64,000 nt of DNA. Origin: Nitratireductor sp. (lineage in GTDB: Bacteria > Pseudomonadota > Alphaproteobacteria > Rhizobiales > Rhizobiaceae). The position numbers were made by a program, and so were the translations under genes. Every line of letters begins with the position of its first letter. Position 1 is the stretch's first letter. The notes under the pieces are model-generated. The model was not told the origin of the DNA, did no database searches, and saw nothing but the letters and a program-made list of their open reading frames with translations. The DNA lies in assembly GCA_020637805.1 (NCBI GenBank), contig JACKJU010000005.1, positions 186,001 through 250,000 of the forward strand, read 5' to 3'. Positions 23,158-31,430 of this stretch are shown here, piece after piece.

Positions 23158-24645
23158 ATGACCGAACTGCCGACCATTCTGGTGATCGACGACGAGATAC
23201 GTTCGCTCGAAACGCTGTCGCGCATTCTCGAAGACGATTTCGAAGTTCACACCGCGTCGAACATGAGCGACGCGCGCCAGGTCCTGGAAAATGATCTCAT
23301 TCAGTTGATCCTTTGCGACCAGCGAATGCCCGACGAAACCGGCATCGAGTTTCTGACATGGTGCCGGGAGGCGCATCCCGAAATCATCCGCATGATCATC
23401 TCGGGTTACACGGATGCGCGCGACATCATTGACGGGGTCAACCAGGCCGGCATCTTCCAATACATCACCAAGCCCTGGCATCCCGATAGCCTGATCCTGA
23501 CGCTCAAGAACGCAGCACGGCTCTACCAGTTGCAGCGCGAGAACGACTTGCTGGCAATCGAGTTGAAGATGTCGCCGTCCGGCGCGGGAAAGATCGTTTC
23601 GGAGCGCAAGAAGCAATTGCGCCAGGACTACAGTTTTGACGACGGCATCGTGCGTTCGAAGGAAAGTCCGATGAACGTGGTTTGCGAGTCGCTTCAGCAG
23701 GTTGCGCCGTTCGATGTTCCGGTTGTCCTGGTCGGCGCTTCCGGTACGGGCAAGGAACTCGCAGCAAGGGCGCTGCACTATTCAAGTCTCAGGTGGAACA
23801 AGCCCTTCGTGGTGGAGAACTGCGGAGCATTGCCGGACCAGTTGCTGGAAAGCGAGTTGTTCGGCCACAAGCGAGGCGCGTTTACCGGCGCAGTCAGCGA
23901 CCATGTGGGTCTTTTCGAGCGCGCGGATGGCGGTACGGTTTTCCTGGACGAGATCGGGGAGACCTCGCCGGCATTCCAGGTGAAGCTTCTTCGTGTTCTG
24001 CAGGAAGGCGAGATCCGGCCGGTCGGTTCCGGCAAGACACGCAAGGTCGATGTGCGCGTGGTCGCCGCAACGAACCGGAACCTCGAGGATGAAGTTCGGC
24101 AGCGCAACTTCCGCGCAGACCTGTTTTACCGGCTGGCAGGCGCGGTAATTCGTCTGCCAGCGCTCAAGGACAGGGCAGGTGACATCAGCGTTCTTGCCCA
24201 TGCCTTTCTGGAAGAATTGAAGGTCAAGCTCGGAAAGTCCGCAACGGGTATTTCTGCTGAAGCGATCGAATGCATGGCAAACTACCCGTGGCCCGGCAAT
24301 GTTCGCGAGTTGCGCAACGAAGTGCAGCACATGCTTGTCATGGGCCGCGAGGGCGAGGAACTGGGTGCGGAACTGCTTTCGGGCCATGTTCTTCGGGCAT
24401 CGCCTGCGCAGGACGAGGCGGATTCCGACGATATGGCGGTGATGGGCGGCATGGACGGCACGCTGAAGGAGCGGATTGAGGCATTGGAATCGCGGATCAT
24501 CCGCGAGACATTGATACGCAACCGCTGGAACAAGTCGCAGACTGCGCGCGAACTGGGCCTCTCAAGGGTGGGGCTGCGTTCGAAACTGGAGCGTTACGGC
24601 CTGGAAAACGTGCAATCGCTTCCAAGGCGGCGCATGGCGCGCTAG
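23158..24645 (+). CDS. hupR: HupR/HoxA, NtrC-type response regulator of hydrogenase genes
   Basis: 495 residues. Receiver domain with phospho-acceptor Asp54 (LCDQRMPDE), AAA+ domain with Walker A GASGTGKE (193-200), an intact GAFTGA loop (240-245) and Walker B VFLDE (261-265), and a Fis-type helix-turn-helix at about 455-483 (NKSQTARELGLSRVGLRSK). The GAFTGA loop contacts sigma-54, which agrees with the GG-N10-GC promoters before hupS and hupD. In related systems the unphosphorylated form can be the active one. It follows hypE by 39 bp. Confidence 0.94.
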   Translation: MTELPTILVIDDEIRSLETLSRILEDDFEVHTASNMSDARQVLENDLIQLILCDQRMPDETGIEFLTWCREAHPEIIRMIISGYTDARDIIDGVNQAGIFQYITKPWHPDSLILTLKNAARLYQLQRENDLLAIELKMSPSGAGKIVSERKKQLRQDYSFDDGIVRSKESPMNVVCESLQQVAPFDVPVVLVGASGTGKELAARALHYSSLRWNKPFVVENCGALPDQLLESELFGHKRGAFTGAVSDHVGLFERADGGTVFLDEIGETSPAFQVKLLRVLQEGEIRPVGSGKTRKVDVRVVAATNRNLEDEVRQRNFRADLFYRLAGAVIRLPALKDRAGDISVLAHAFLEELKVKLGKSATGISAEAIECMANYPWPGNVRELRNEVQHMLVMGREGEELGAELLSGHVLRASPAQDEADSDDMAVMGGMDGTLKERIEALESRIIRETLIRNRWNKSQTARELGLSRVGLRSKLERYGLENVQSLPRRRMAR

Positions 24646-24741
24646 AGCAATTTCAATTTTTGCGGAACCGGAAAAATGGAAATGCGTAAATGAATTCAGT
24701 TGGTTGCGGTGGCTATCTGTTTGCACCGAAAGGTGAAACAG
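24646..24741. repeat. Degenerate interspersed repeat with hairpin
   Basis: The 104-bp hupR-hupT gap starts with TAGAGCAATTTCAATTTTTG-like sequence and GCGGAACCGGAAAAATGGAA, resembling repeats scattered in rhizobial genomes. It ends in a bulged hairpin, CTGTTTGCACC-GAAA-GGTGAAACAG (24717-24741). A related CACC/GGTG hairpin occurs at 35116-35140. Confidence 0.45.
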
Positions 24742-24749
24742 TCTAACCT

Positions 24750-26132
24750 ATGCGAATGCAGCAGTATCCACACAAGCCGGAATCTCAGAACATGGGCAGC
24801 ATGCTTCCCGAAACGCCGCTTCCCGGCGGCGGAGAGGACGCGTGGATTGAAGTGATCCGCAAGATGGACGAGGTCTATGCCGACCTCGTTCGTTCGCAGG
24901 ACGCACTCGAACAGCAGAATGTCAGGCTGGAGGAAGCGCACCTGTTCATCAACTCGGTCCTGCAGTCGATGACGGATGTCCTGATCGTGTGCGATCCGGA
25001 GCGGCGCATCCAGCAGGTCAATCGCGCGCTTGAAACGCTGACCGGATCAAGGGAGGCCGACCTCGTCGGCAGGCAGATCGAAAGCCTGTTCGAGGAGAAG
25101 AGCCGCGGCCCCTTCAATGCTCTGTCGCATACCGGCCGCCCTGCGGCGTGCACCCTTTCGGACTGCGAGATGGCGCTGGTCTCCTCCGATGGCAGTCATG
25201 CCCTTCTGTCCATGAACTGTGCGGAGCGTCGCGATCACAGGGGAAAGCTTGCCGGATTTGTCATGATCGGGCGCCCGGTGGGAGAGTTGCGCAGGGCTTA
25301 CGAGAAGCTTGACGAAGCGCACAAGCAGCTTACCGCCACGCAGCAGCAGCTCGTTGTTTCGGAGAAAATGGCGGCACTCGGCAGGCTTGTGGCCGGTGTC
25401 GCTCACGAACTGAACAACCCGATCAGTTTCGTGTTCGGCAACATGCATGTGCTCAAGCGGTATGCCTCCGCCTTGACCCGCTTCTTCTCGTCGCCGCTGG
25501 TCGCGGCGCGGGAGGACGAGTTCGCGGAACTGAAACGCGAGTTGAAGATTGACCGGGTGATCCGCGACATGCCGGAACTCATCGAGGGATCGCTCGAGGG
25601 TGCGGAGCGTGTCAGTGACATCGTGAAGGACCTGCTGCGGTTTTCGAGTACCCAGGAGGAGCAGCCCGAGGTATTCGATGTCATCAAGCTGGTGCGCACC
25701 GCCGCCGACTGGGTCATCAAGGGCGAACGACACAAACCGCAGCTGGTGATCGAAGCGCCGGAGCGTCTCGACATTGAGGGCCGCAAGGGGCATCTGCACC
25801 AGATCGTGGTCAACCTCGTTCAAAATGCTGCCGATGTACTTGCGGGTCAGGCAGATGGGCGGATTACCATCAGCGTTGAGCGCAGCGGAACCCTGGCTAT
25901 CCTGACAGTCTCCGACAATGGCACGGGCATTCCCGAAGACAAGATCGACAAGATATTCGAACCCTTCTTCACGACGAAGCCGATAGGCCAAGGAACGGGC
26001 CTCGGTCTCTATGTCAGCTATTCGATGGCGCAGAAAAACGGAGGCGATCTTTCCGCTGCCAACCGTCCGGATGGCGGAGCGGCATTCACGTTGAGGATAC
26101 CCTACAATGAACATGCGCGCCGACAGTCCTGA
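24750..26132 (+). CDS. hupT: HupT, histidine kinase of the H2-sensing system
   Basis: 460 residues, no membrane segment, so cytoplasmic. A PAS domain spans about 60-170. The HisKA motif holds His219 (VAGVAHELNNPISF), followed by the N-box LVQNAADVLAG and G-boxes DNGTGIPEDKI and GQGTGLGLYVSY. HupT phosphorylates HupR; H2 binding by HupUV lowers its activity in R. capsulatus. Its 3' end overlaps hupU by 26 bp. Confidence 0.94.
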   Translation: MRMQQYPHKPESQNMGSMLPETPLPGGGEDAWIEVIRKMDEVYADLVRSQDALEQQNVRLEEAHLFINSVLQSMTDVLIVCDPERRIQQVNRALETLTGSREADLVGRQIESLFEEKSRGPFNALSHTGRPAACTLSDCEMALVSSDGSHALLSMNCAERRDHRGKLAGFVMIGRPVGELRRAYEKLDEAHKQLTATQQQLVVSEKMAALGRLVAGVAHELNNPISFVFGNMHVLKRYASALTRFFSSPLVAAREDEFAELKRELKIDRVIRDMPELIEGSLEGAERVSDIVKDLLRFSSTQEEQPEVFDVIKLVRTAADWVIKGERHKPQLVIEAPERLDIEGRKGHLHQIVVNLVQNAADVLAGQADGRITISVERSGTLAILTVSDNGTGIPEDKIDKIFEPFFTTKPIGQGTGLGLYVSYSMAQKNGGDLSAANRPDGGAAFTLRIPYNEHARRQS

Positions 26133-27141
26133 ACAGCCGCGCAGGCGCAAACTGCTCTGGCTGCAATCCGGCGGCTGTGGCGGGTGCACCATGTCGCTGC
26201 TCAATGCAGAGGGGCCGGACCTGCTCTCGGCGTTCGAAGCCGCCAATATCGAAGTCTTGTGGCATCCGGCACTCAGCGAGGCGACCGGTTCGGAGGTGAT
26301 ATCGCTGATGCGCGATATCGTGGAGGGCAGGGTGCATCTCGACATTCTGTGCCTGGAAGGCTCCGTCATGCGCGGGCCGAACGGCACCGGAAAATTCCAC
26401 ATGATGGCGGGCAGCGGCAAGCCGATGATGGACTGGATTGCCGAACTGGCCCGTCTCGCGGGCAACGTTGTCGCGGTGGGTAACTGTGCGGCATATGGCG
26501 GGATAACAGGCGCAGGCGGCAATGAGGTCGAGGCGTGCGGGCTGGCCTATGAGGGCACGCAGGCAGGCGGGCTGCTCGGCAAGGATTTCCGTTCGGGATC
26601 GGGGCGGCCCGTGGTCAACATCGCCGGGTGCCCGATTCATCCGGGATGGCTGGTGGAGACACTGCACCAGATCTCCGCAGACACCTATTCGCGCGCAGAC
26701 ATGGATGAATGGGGGCGGCCACTATCCTACACCATGCATCTCGTGCATCACGGTTGCTCCCGCAACGAGTTCTACGAATACAAGGCCAGTGCCGAGAAGC
26801 TGTCCGATCTTGGATGCATGATGGAAAACCTGGGCTGCAAGGGAACGCTTGCCCGCGCCGATTGCAACATCCGGCCATGGAACGGTTCGGGTTCGTGCAT
26901 CGATGGCGGCTACCCATGCATCAACTGTACGTCGCCAACATTCGAGGAACCGGGCCACACCTTTACGGAAACGCCGAAGATTTCAGGCATTCCGGTGGGG
27001 TTGCCGACCGACATGCCAAAGGCATGGTTCGTCGCGCTCGCCTCGCTTTCCAAGGCGGCCACACCGCAGAGGCTGCGTTCCAATGCAACGGGTGACCATC
27101 TGAAAGTGCCGCCGACAGACCGGACGAAGGTCAAGTCATGA
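26107..27141 (+). CDS. hupU: HupU, regulatory hydrogenase small subunit
   Basis: 344 residues. No Tat signal, so it stays in the cytoplasm. The proximal cluster motif is SGGC24-GG-C27 with VGNCAAYGGI, without the extra cysteines of HupS, as expected for H2-sensor hydrogenases. The C-terminal Fe-S motifs are present (HHGCSRNEFYEY, GTLARADCNIRPW, SCIDGGYPCINC). It overlaps hupT at its start and hupV at its stop (ATGA). Confidence 0.94.
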   Translation: MNMRADSPEQPRRRKLLWLQSGGCGGCTMSLLNAEGPDLLSAFEAANIEVLWHPALSEATGSEVISLMRDIVEGRVHLDILCLEGSVMRGPNGTGKFHMMAGSGKPMMDWIAELARLAGNVVAVGNCAAYGGITGAGGNEVEACGLAYEGTQAGGLLGKDFRSGSGRPVVNIAGCPIHPGWLVETLHQISADTYSRADMDEWGRPLSYTMHLVHHGCSRNEFYEYKASAEKLSDLGCMMENLGCKGTLARADCNIRPWNGSGSCIDGGYPCINCTSPTFEEPGHTFTETPKISGIPVGLPTDMPKAWFVALASLSKAATPQRLRSNATGDHLKVPPTDRTKVKS

Positions 27142-28589
27142 GCCGGCTTGTTGTCGGTCCGTTCAACCGGGTCGAGGGAGATCTGGAGGTCAAGCTGGAG
27201 ATTTCCGGAAACCAGGTGAAGGAAGCGCGGGTTAACTCGCCCCTCTATCGCGGTTTCGAACGCATTCTCAGGGACAAGGCTCCGCTTGATGCGTTGATCT
27301 ACACACCCCGGATCTGCGGTATCTGTTCCGTCTCGCAGTCGATGGCGGCTGCCGAGGCACTGGCGCAGGCGCAGGGCCTGCGACTGCCTCCCAATGGCAG
27401 GATCGCCAACAACATCGTCCATGCAGCGGAGAACATCGCCGACCACCTGTCGCACTTCTACCTGTTCTTCATGCCGGACTTTGCGCGCGAGGTGTATGCT
27501 GCCTATCCTTGGTACGCGGATGCGGCGGAGCGCTTCAAGGCGATGACGGGTACGGCCGCCGCTGACGTATTGCCGGCGCGCGCCGAATTCCTGCATCTGA
27601 TGGGCATACTGGCCGGAAAGTGGCCGCATACGCTTTCAATACGTCCCGGCGGTTCCACGCGGGCGGTTACTGCCAACGAAATCGCGCGCATGCAGGCAAT
27701 CGTCAGCGGGTTCAGAAGGTTCCTGCAGCGGTTCCTGTTCGGTGACACGCTTGAGCGGATCGCAGCCATTGCAAGCGGCGAAGAACTGGCTGCATGGGCA
27801 GCGGAACGGCCTTCATACAGTTCCGACTTCAGGCATTTCCTGCACCTTTCGGCTGCGCTTGAACTGGATAGGCTTGGCCGTGCCACTGACCGCTTCATGA
27901 GCTTCGGGGCTTATCGCGCCGAAGAAGGACATCTGTTTGCGCGAGGCGTTTACGAAGACGGTGCGATACGGCCGCTAGTGACTGCGCAGATCACCGAGGA
28001 CGTTTCCAATGCCTGGTATGTTCAGGATGGCCAGCCGATGGACCCGTTTTCTGGCAGAACCGAACCGGATGCCGATGCGCCGGACGCCTATAGCTGGTGC
28101 AAGGCGCCACGGCTCGGCGGCAAGGTAATGGAGGTGGGGGCCATCGCGCGGCAGGTGGTGGACGGCAATCCGCTGATCCGCGATCTCGTTTCGCAGGGCG
28201 GGGGCAATGTCCATTCGCGTGTCGTCGCAAGGGTTACGGAAATCGCCCATCTGGTGCTCGCCATCGAGAAATTGCTGGGGGAGATCGAACCTGGCAAGCC
28301 GTTCTGCGTTCAGGGCAAGATCGACGGCAGTGCTGCGGTGGCCGGCCTGACAGAGGCCGCACGCGGTTCGCTCGGCCACTGGATGCTGGTGGAGAACGGG
28401 CGTATCGCCAATTACCAGATCATCGCGCCGACCACGTGGAATTTTTCGCCGCGCGACATGGATGGAAAGCCGGGCGCACTAGAACTCGCGCTTGAAGGCG
28501 CGCCCGTGCGCAAGGGGGAGAAGGAGCCGGTAGCAGTTCAGCACATCGTGCGGTCCTTCGATCCGTGCCTCGTGTGCACGGTGCACTAG
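27138..28589 (+). CDS. hupV: HupV, regulatory hydrogenase large subunit
   Basis: 483 residues. NiFe ligands are in PRICGICSVSQ and DPCLVCTVH. The protein ends exactly at that His, without a cleavable tail, which is the hallmark of H2-sensing hydrogenases that need no HupD-type protease. With HupU it controls HupT. It is followed 4 bp later by hypF. Confidence 0.95.
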   Translation: MSRLVVGPFNRVEGDLEVKLEISGNQVKEARVNSPLYRGFERILRDKAPLDALIYTPRICGICSVSQSMAAAEALAQAQGLRLPPNGRIANNIVHAAENIADHLSHFYLFFMPDFAREVYAAYPWYADAAERFKAMTGTAAADVLPARAEFLHLMGILAGKWPHTLSIRPGGSTRAVTANEIARMQAIVSGFRRFLQRFLFGDTLERIAAIASGEELAAWAAERPSYSSDFRHFLHLSAALELDRLGRATDRFMSFGAYRAEEGHLFARGVYEDGAIRPLVTAQITEDVSNAWYVQDGQPMDPFSGRTEPDADAPDAYSWCKAPRLGGKVMEVGAIARQVVDGNPLIRDLVSQGGGNVHSRVVARVTEIAHLVLAIEKLLGEIEPGKPFCVQGKIDGSAAVAGLTEAARGSLGHWMLVENGRIANYQIIAPTTWNFSPRDMDGKPGALELALEGAPVRKGEKEPVAVQHIVRSFDPCLVCTVH

Positions 28590-28593
28590 CAAG

Positions 28594-30921
28594 ATGGACG
28601 ACATGCCCACTGGTCTTTCGATCCGTGTTACCGGTCTTGTTCAGGGAGTGGGGTTCAGGCCGTTCGTATGGAATCTCGCCGCCAGCCTGGAAGTAACCGG
28701 CAGGGTTCTCAACGATGGTGGCGGGGTGCTGATAGAGGCATTCGGTCCACAGAAGAAGCTGGCTTCGTTCGTTGAACGTCTGTCCCTGGATGCCCCGCCG
28801 CTGGCGCGTGTCGATGCTGTGAGTGCAAAGCCGATGGACGGCGATGCGCCCGAAACCTTCGAGATCGCCGCGAGTGAGGGCGGTGCAGTCTCCACAGGCA
28901 TCGTGCCGGATGCGGCGACCTGTCCGGCCTGTCTCGCGGATATCCGCGACCCCGAAAACCGGCGCTATCGCTACCCCTTTACCAACTGCACCCATTGCGG
29001 TCCGCGTCTCTCCATCGTCGAGAAGATCCCCTATGACAGGGCAACCACGTCGATGCGGATGTTTCCCATGTGCGAGGAATGCGGGGAGGAATACGAGAAT
29101 CCGGCGGACCGGCGCTTTCATGCCCAGCCGAATGCCTGCCCGGTGTGCGGGCCGCGCATCTGGCTCGAGGACGCTAGCGGGGAGGTCGCTTCAGATGACG
29201 TGATCGGGGCAGCGGCGAAGCTGTTGCTCGACGGCAGGATAGTGGCAATACGCGGCCTCGGCGGTTTTCACCTGGCCTGTGATGCGACAAGCGAAGTGGC
29301 AGTCCAGCGATTGCGTGAGCGCAAGCGGCGCGACGCAAAGCCGCTAGCCTTGATGTTGCCGGACATCGAAACCGCGCGCCTTTACGCCAGTATCAGCGAG
29401 GTAGAGGAGAAACTCCTGCGTGGGCCTGTTGCCCCAATTGTGCTATTAAAGTCTGACGGAAGCGAGCTTGCCCGGGCCGTCGCCGCGGGCCACGACCACA
29501 TCGGCATCATGTTACCCTATACCCCGCTGCATCACATGATAATGCAGGCGGTGGACCGTCCTCTTGTCATGACGTCCGGCAATCTTTCCAGCGAGCCGCA
29601 GGTCACGGGCAATAAAGAGGCGCGGCAAAAACTCGGCGGCATCTGTGATGCCTGGCTCATGCATGACCGGGAGATCGTCAACCGTCTCGACGACAGCGTC
29701 GTGCGAGTTGACGGCCACGGTCCTTCGATACTGCGCCGGGCACGGGGGATGGCGCCCGAACCGCTGCTGCTGCCGGAGGGGTTCGAGGCGGCGCCGGATG
29801 TTCTCGCCTTTGGCGGTGACCTCAAATCGGCATTCTGCCTGTTCGGCAATGGCCGGGCGATACTCTCCCAGCACATGGGCGATCTGGAGGAACTGCTCAC
29901 GCAGGAGGACTTCGCGCGGAATATCACCCTCTACCGGAACCTGTTCGAATTCGAGGCGGAGTTGTTGGCTGCGGACTTGCACGGAGGCTATTTTTCCACC
30001 CGGATGGCGCAGGAAGCCTCGCAGGCAGGATCCGGCAGCCGATTGGTCGCGGTCCAGCATCACCATGCGCATCTGGCTGCCTGCCTGCTGGAGAACGGTG
30101 TTTTGGCGGGTGAGGACAGGGCGGTCGGCATCATTCTCGACGGGACAGGTGCCGGAACCGACAGCACTGTCTGGGGAGGGGAGATACTCGCCGGTAGTTA
30201 CGGAGAGTTTGAACGCGCAGCCCATTTCCTGCCTGTGGCGTTGCCCGGTGGCGACCGGGCCTCCAAGGAACCGTGGCGCAATGCAGTCGCGCATCTGAAG
30301 GCCGCATTTGGGGATGGATGGCGCGAGGCAGCAGCTTCTGCAGGACTTCATGCGCTTGCCAACCGCAAGGACGCAGCCATCATCGAAAAGATGATCGACG
30401 GGGGCGTGAACTCACCCTTGTCTTCCTCGGCTGGACGATTGTTCGATGCGGTTGCCGCGCTTCTGGGCGTGGCCGCCGAAAGGCAGTTCTACGAGGGCCA
30501 GACGGGTATGGAGCTAGAGGCGATGGCACGGCCCTACATCGGAGGAGAAACTGCCTATCCCCACGACACGGTGCGGATGGGCGACGCCGTGGTCGTCACG
30601 TGGGAACCGCTCTGGCGGGCGGTGTTGAAGGATATCGGATCGGGGATTGAGAAGGGGCGGATCGCAGCGCGCTTCCACCATACGCTCATTGATGCTTTGG
30701 CGCAGATCGCAGAGAACACGGCGACAAGTTACGGAACGAAACAGGTCGCGCTTTCCGGTGGGGTGATGCAGAACGCAATCCTGGCCGATGGGCTGCGGTC
30801 ACGCTTGACGTTGCGCGGTCTCAATCCCCTGATGCATTCGCGCGTACCTGCGAATGACGGCGGGCTGGCGCTCGGCCAGGCGGCGATTGCAGCCGTCAAA
30901 TCAGGCATGCCTGGAAGCTGA
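28594..30921 (+). CDS. hypF: HypF, carbamoyltransferase for CN ligand synthesis
   Basis: 775 residues, full length. Domains in order: acylphosphatase (GLVQGVGFRPFVW, about 12-24), two zinc fingers (CPACLADIRDP...NCTHCG and CEECGEEYENP...ACPVCG), a YrdC-like nucleotide-binding domain (about 200-385) and a Kae1-like domain with HHHAHLAACLLENG. It transfers a carbamoyl group from carbamoyl phosphate to HypE. Last gene of the hydrogenase region, followed by a possible terminator. Confidence 0.95.
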   Translation: MDDMPTGLSIRVTGLVQGVGFRPFVWNLAASLEVTGRVLNDGGGVLIEAFGPQKKLASFVERLSLDAPPLARVDAVSAKPMDGDAPETFEIAASEGGAVSTGIVPDAATCPACLADIRDPENRRYRYPFTNCTHCGPRLSIVEKIPYDRATTSMRMFPMCEECGEEYENPADRRFHAQPNACPVCGPRIWLEDASGEVASDDVIGAAAKLLLDGRIVAIRGLGGFHLACDATSEVAVQRLRERKRRDAKPLALMLPDIETARLYASISEVEEKLLRGPVAPIVLLKSDGSELARAVAAGHDHIGIMLPYTPLHHMIMQAVDRPLVMTSGNLSSEPQVTGNKEARQKLGGICDAWLMHDREIVNRLDDSVVRVDGHGPSILRRARGMAPEPLLLPEGFEAAPDVLAFGGDLKSAFCLFGNGRAILSQHMGDLEELLTQEDFARNITLYRNLFEFEAELLAADLHGGYFSTRMAQEASQAGSGSRLVAVQHHHAHLAACLLENGVLAGEDRAVGIILDGTGAGTDSTVWGGEILAGSYGEFERAAHFLPVALPGGDRASKEPWRNAVAHLKAAFGDGWREAAASAGLHALANRKDAAIIEKMIDGGVNSPLSSSAGRLFDAVAALLGVAAERQFYEGQTGMELEAMARPYIGGETAYPHDTVRMGDAVVVTWEPLWRAVLKDIGSGIEKGRIAARFHHTLIDALAQIAENTATSYGTKQVALSGGVMQNAILADGLRSRLTLRGLNPLMHSRVPANDGGLALGQAAIAAVKSGMPGS

Positions 30922-30924
30922 GAC

Positions 30925-30966
30925 GCCGGGCTTTCTTCGTACATTTGCGGACCCGGCAGCTTTTTT
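30925..30966 (+). terminator. Possible terminator after hypF
   Basis: GCCGGG (30925-30930) can pair with CCCGGC (30952-30957) across a 21-nt loop, followed closely by a run of T (30961-30966). The loop is long, so confidence is moderate. The rest of the 206-bp gap to the next gene should hold the cys operon promoter; I see no clear motif. Confidence 0.5.
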
Positions 30967-31127
30967 GCGGTTGCGAACCACGCTTGAAATGAATTTCCTT
31001 CCTTGGTTTCCGTTTTGGAATGAGAGTGCGTGTAGCGGCCCTCATTATCGCTATCCTGAGATTCCAATTTCATCCTCGGGCGTCAATCCACGAATGATGC
31101 CCGTGCAGAAACAAGCGGAATACGGCG

Positions 31128-31427
31128 ATGGCAAAGCAATTCACACCAAAGATCGTCACGGCAAACGACCTGTTTGAGGGGGATGTAATCTACCTGACCG
31201 GAGAGGGCGGATGGTCGCGCGACCACCGAGATGCCCTGCCGTTGAACAGCCAGGATGAGGCGGATGAATTGCTCGGCGTAGCGCAAAAGCAGGCGGCGCG
31301 TGCCGTTGGCCCATATCTCGCCGATGTTGCGCTTGATGAGCATGGCAAACCGCATCCCGCGCATTTCCGCGAAGCATTCAGAAGCCGCGGCCCATCGAAT
31401 TATTTCCACGGCAAGCAGGCGGTCTGA
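31128..31427 (+). CDS. DUF2849 protein upstream of cysI
   Basis: 99 residues, soluble. DUF2849-type protein (TANDLFEGDVIYLTGEGGW near the N-terminus), regularly found directly upstream of cysI in alphaproteobacteria and presumed to aid assimilatory sulfite reduction; its biochemical role is not known. cysI starts 4 bp after its stop. Only a weak ribosome site precedes the ATG. Confidence 0.8.
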   Translation: MAKQFTPKIVTANDLFEGDVIYLTGEGGWSRDHRDALPLNSQDEADELLGVAQKQAARAVGPYLADVALDEHGKPHPAHFREAFRSRGPSNYFHGKQAV

Positions 31428-31430
31428 GAC

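Noticed and set aside
21997..23778. A 593-codon open frame antisense to hypE and hupR
   Set aside because: Shadow of two well-supported genes; the same applies to long antisense frames at 1568-3049, 2877-4082 and 25047-26522.
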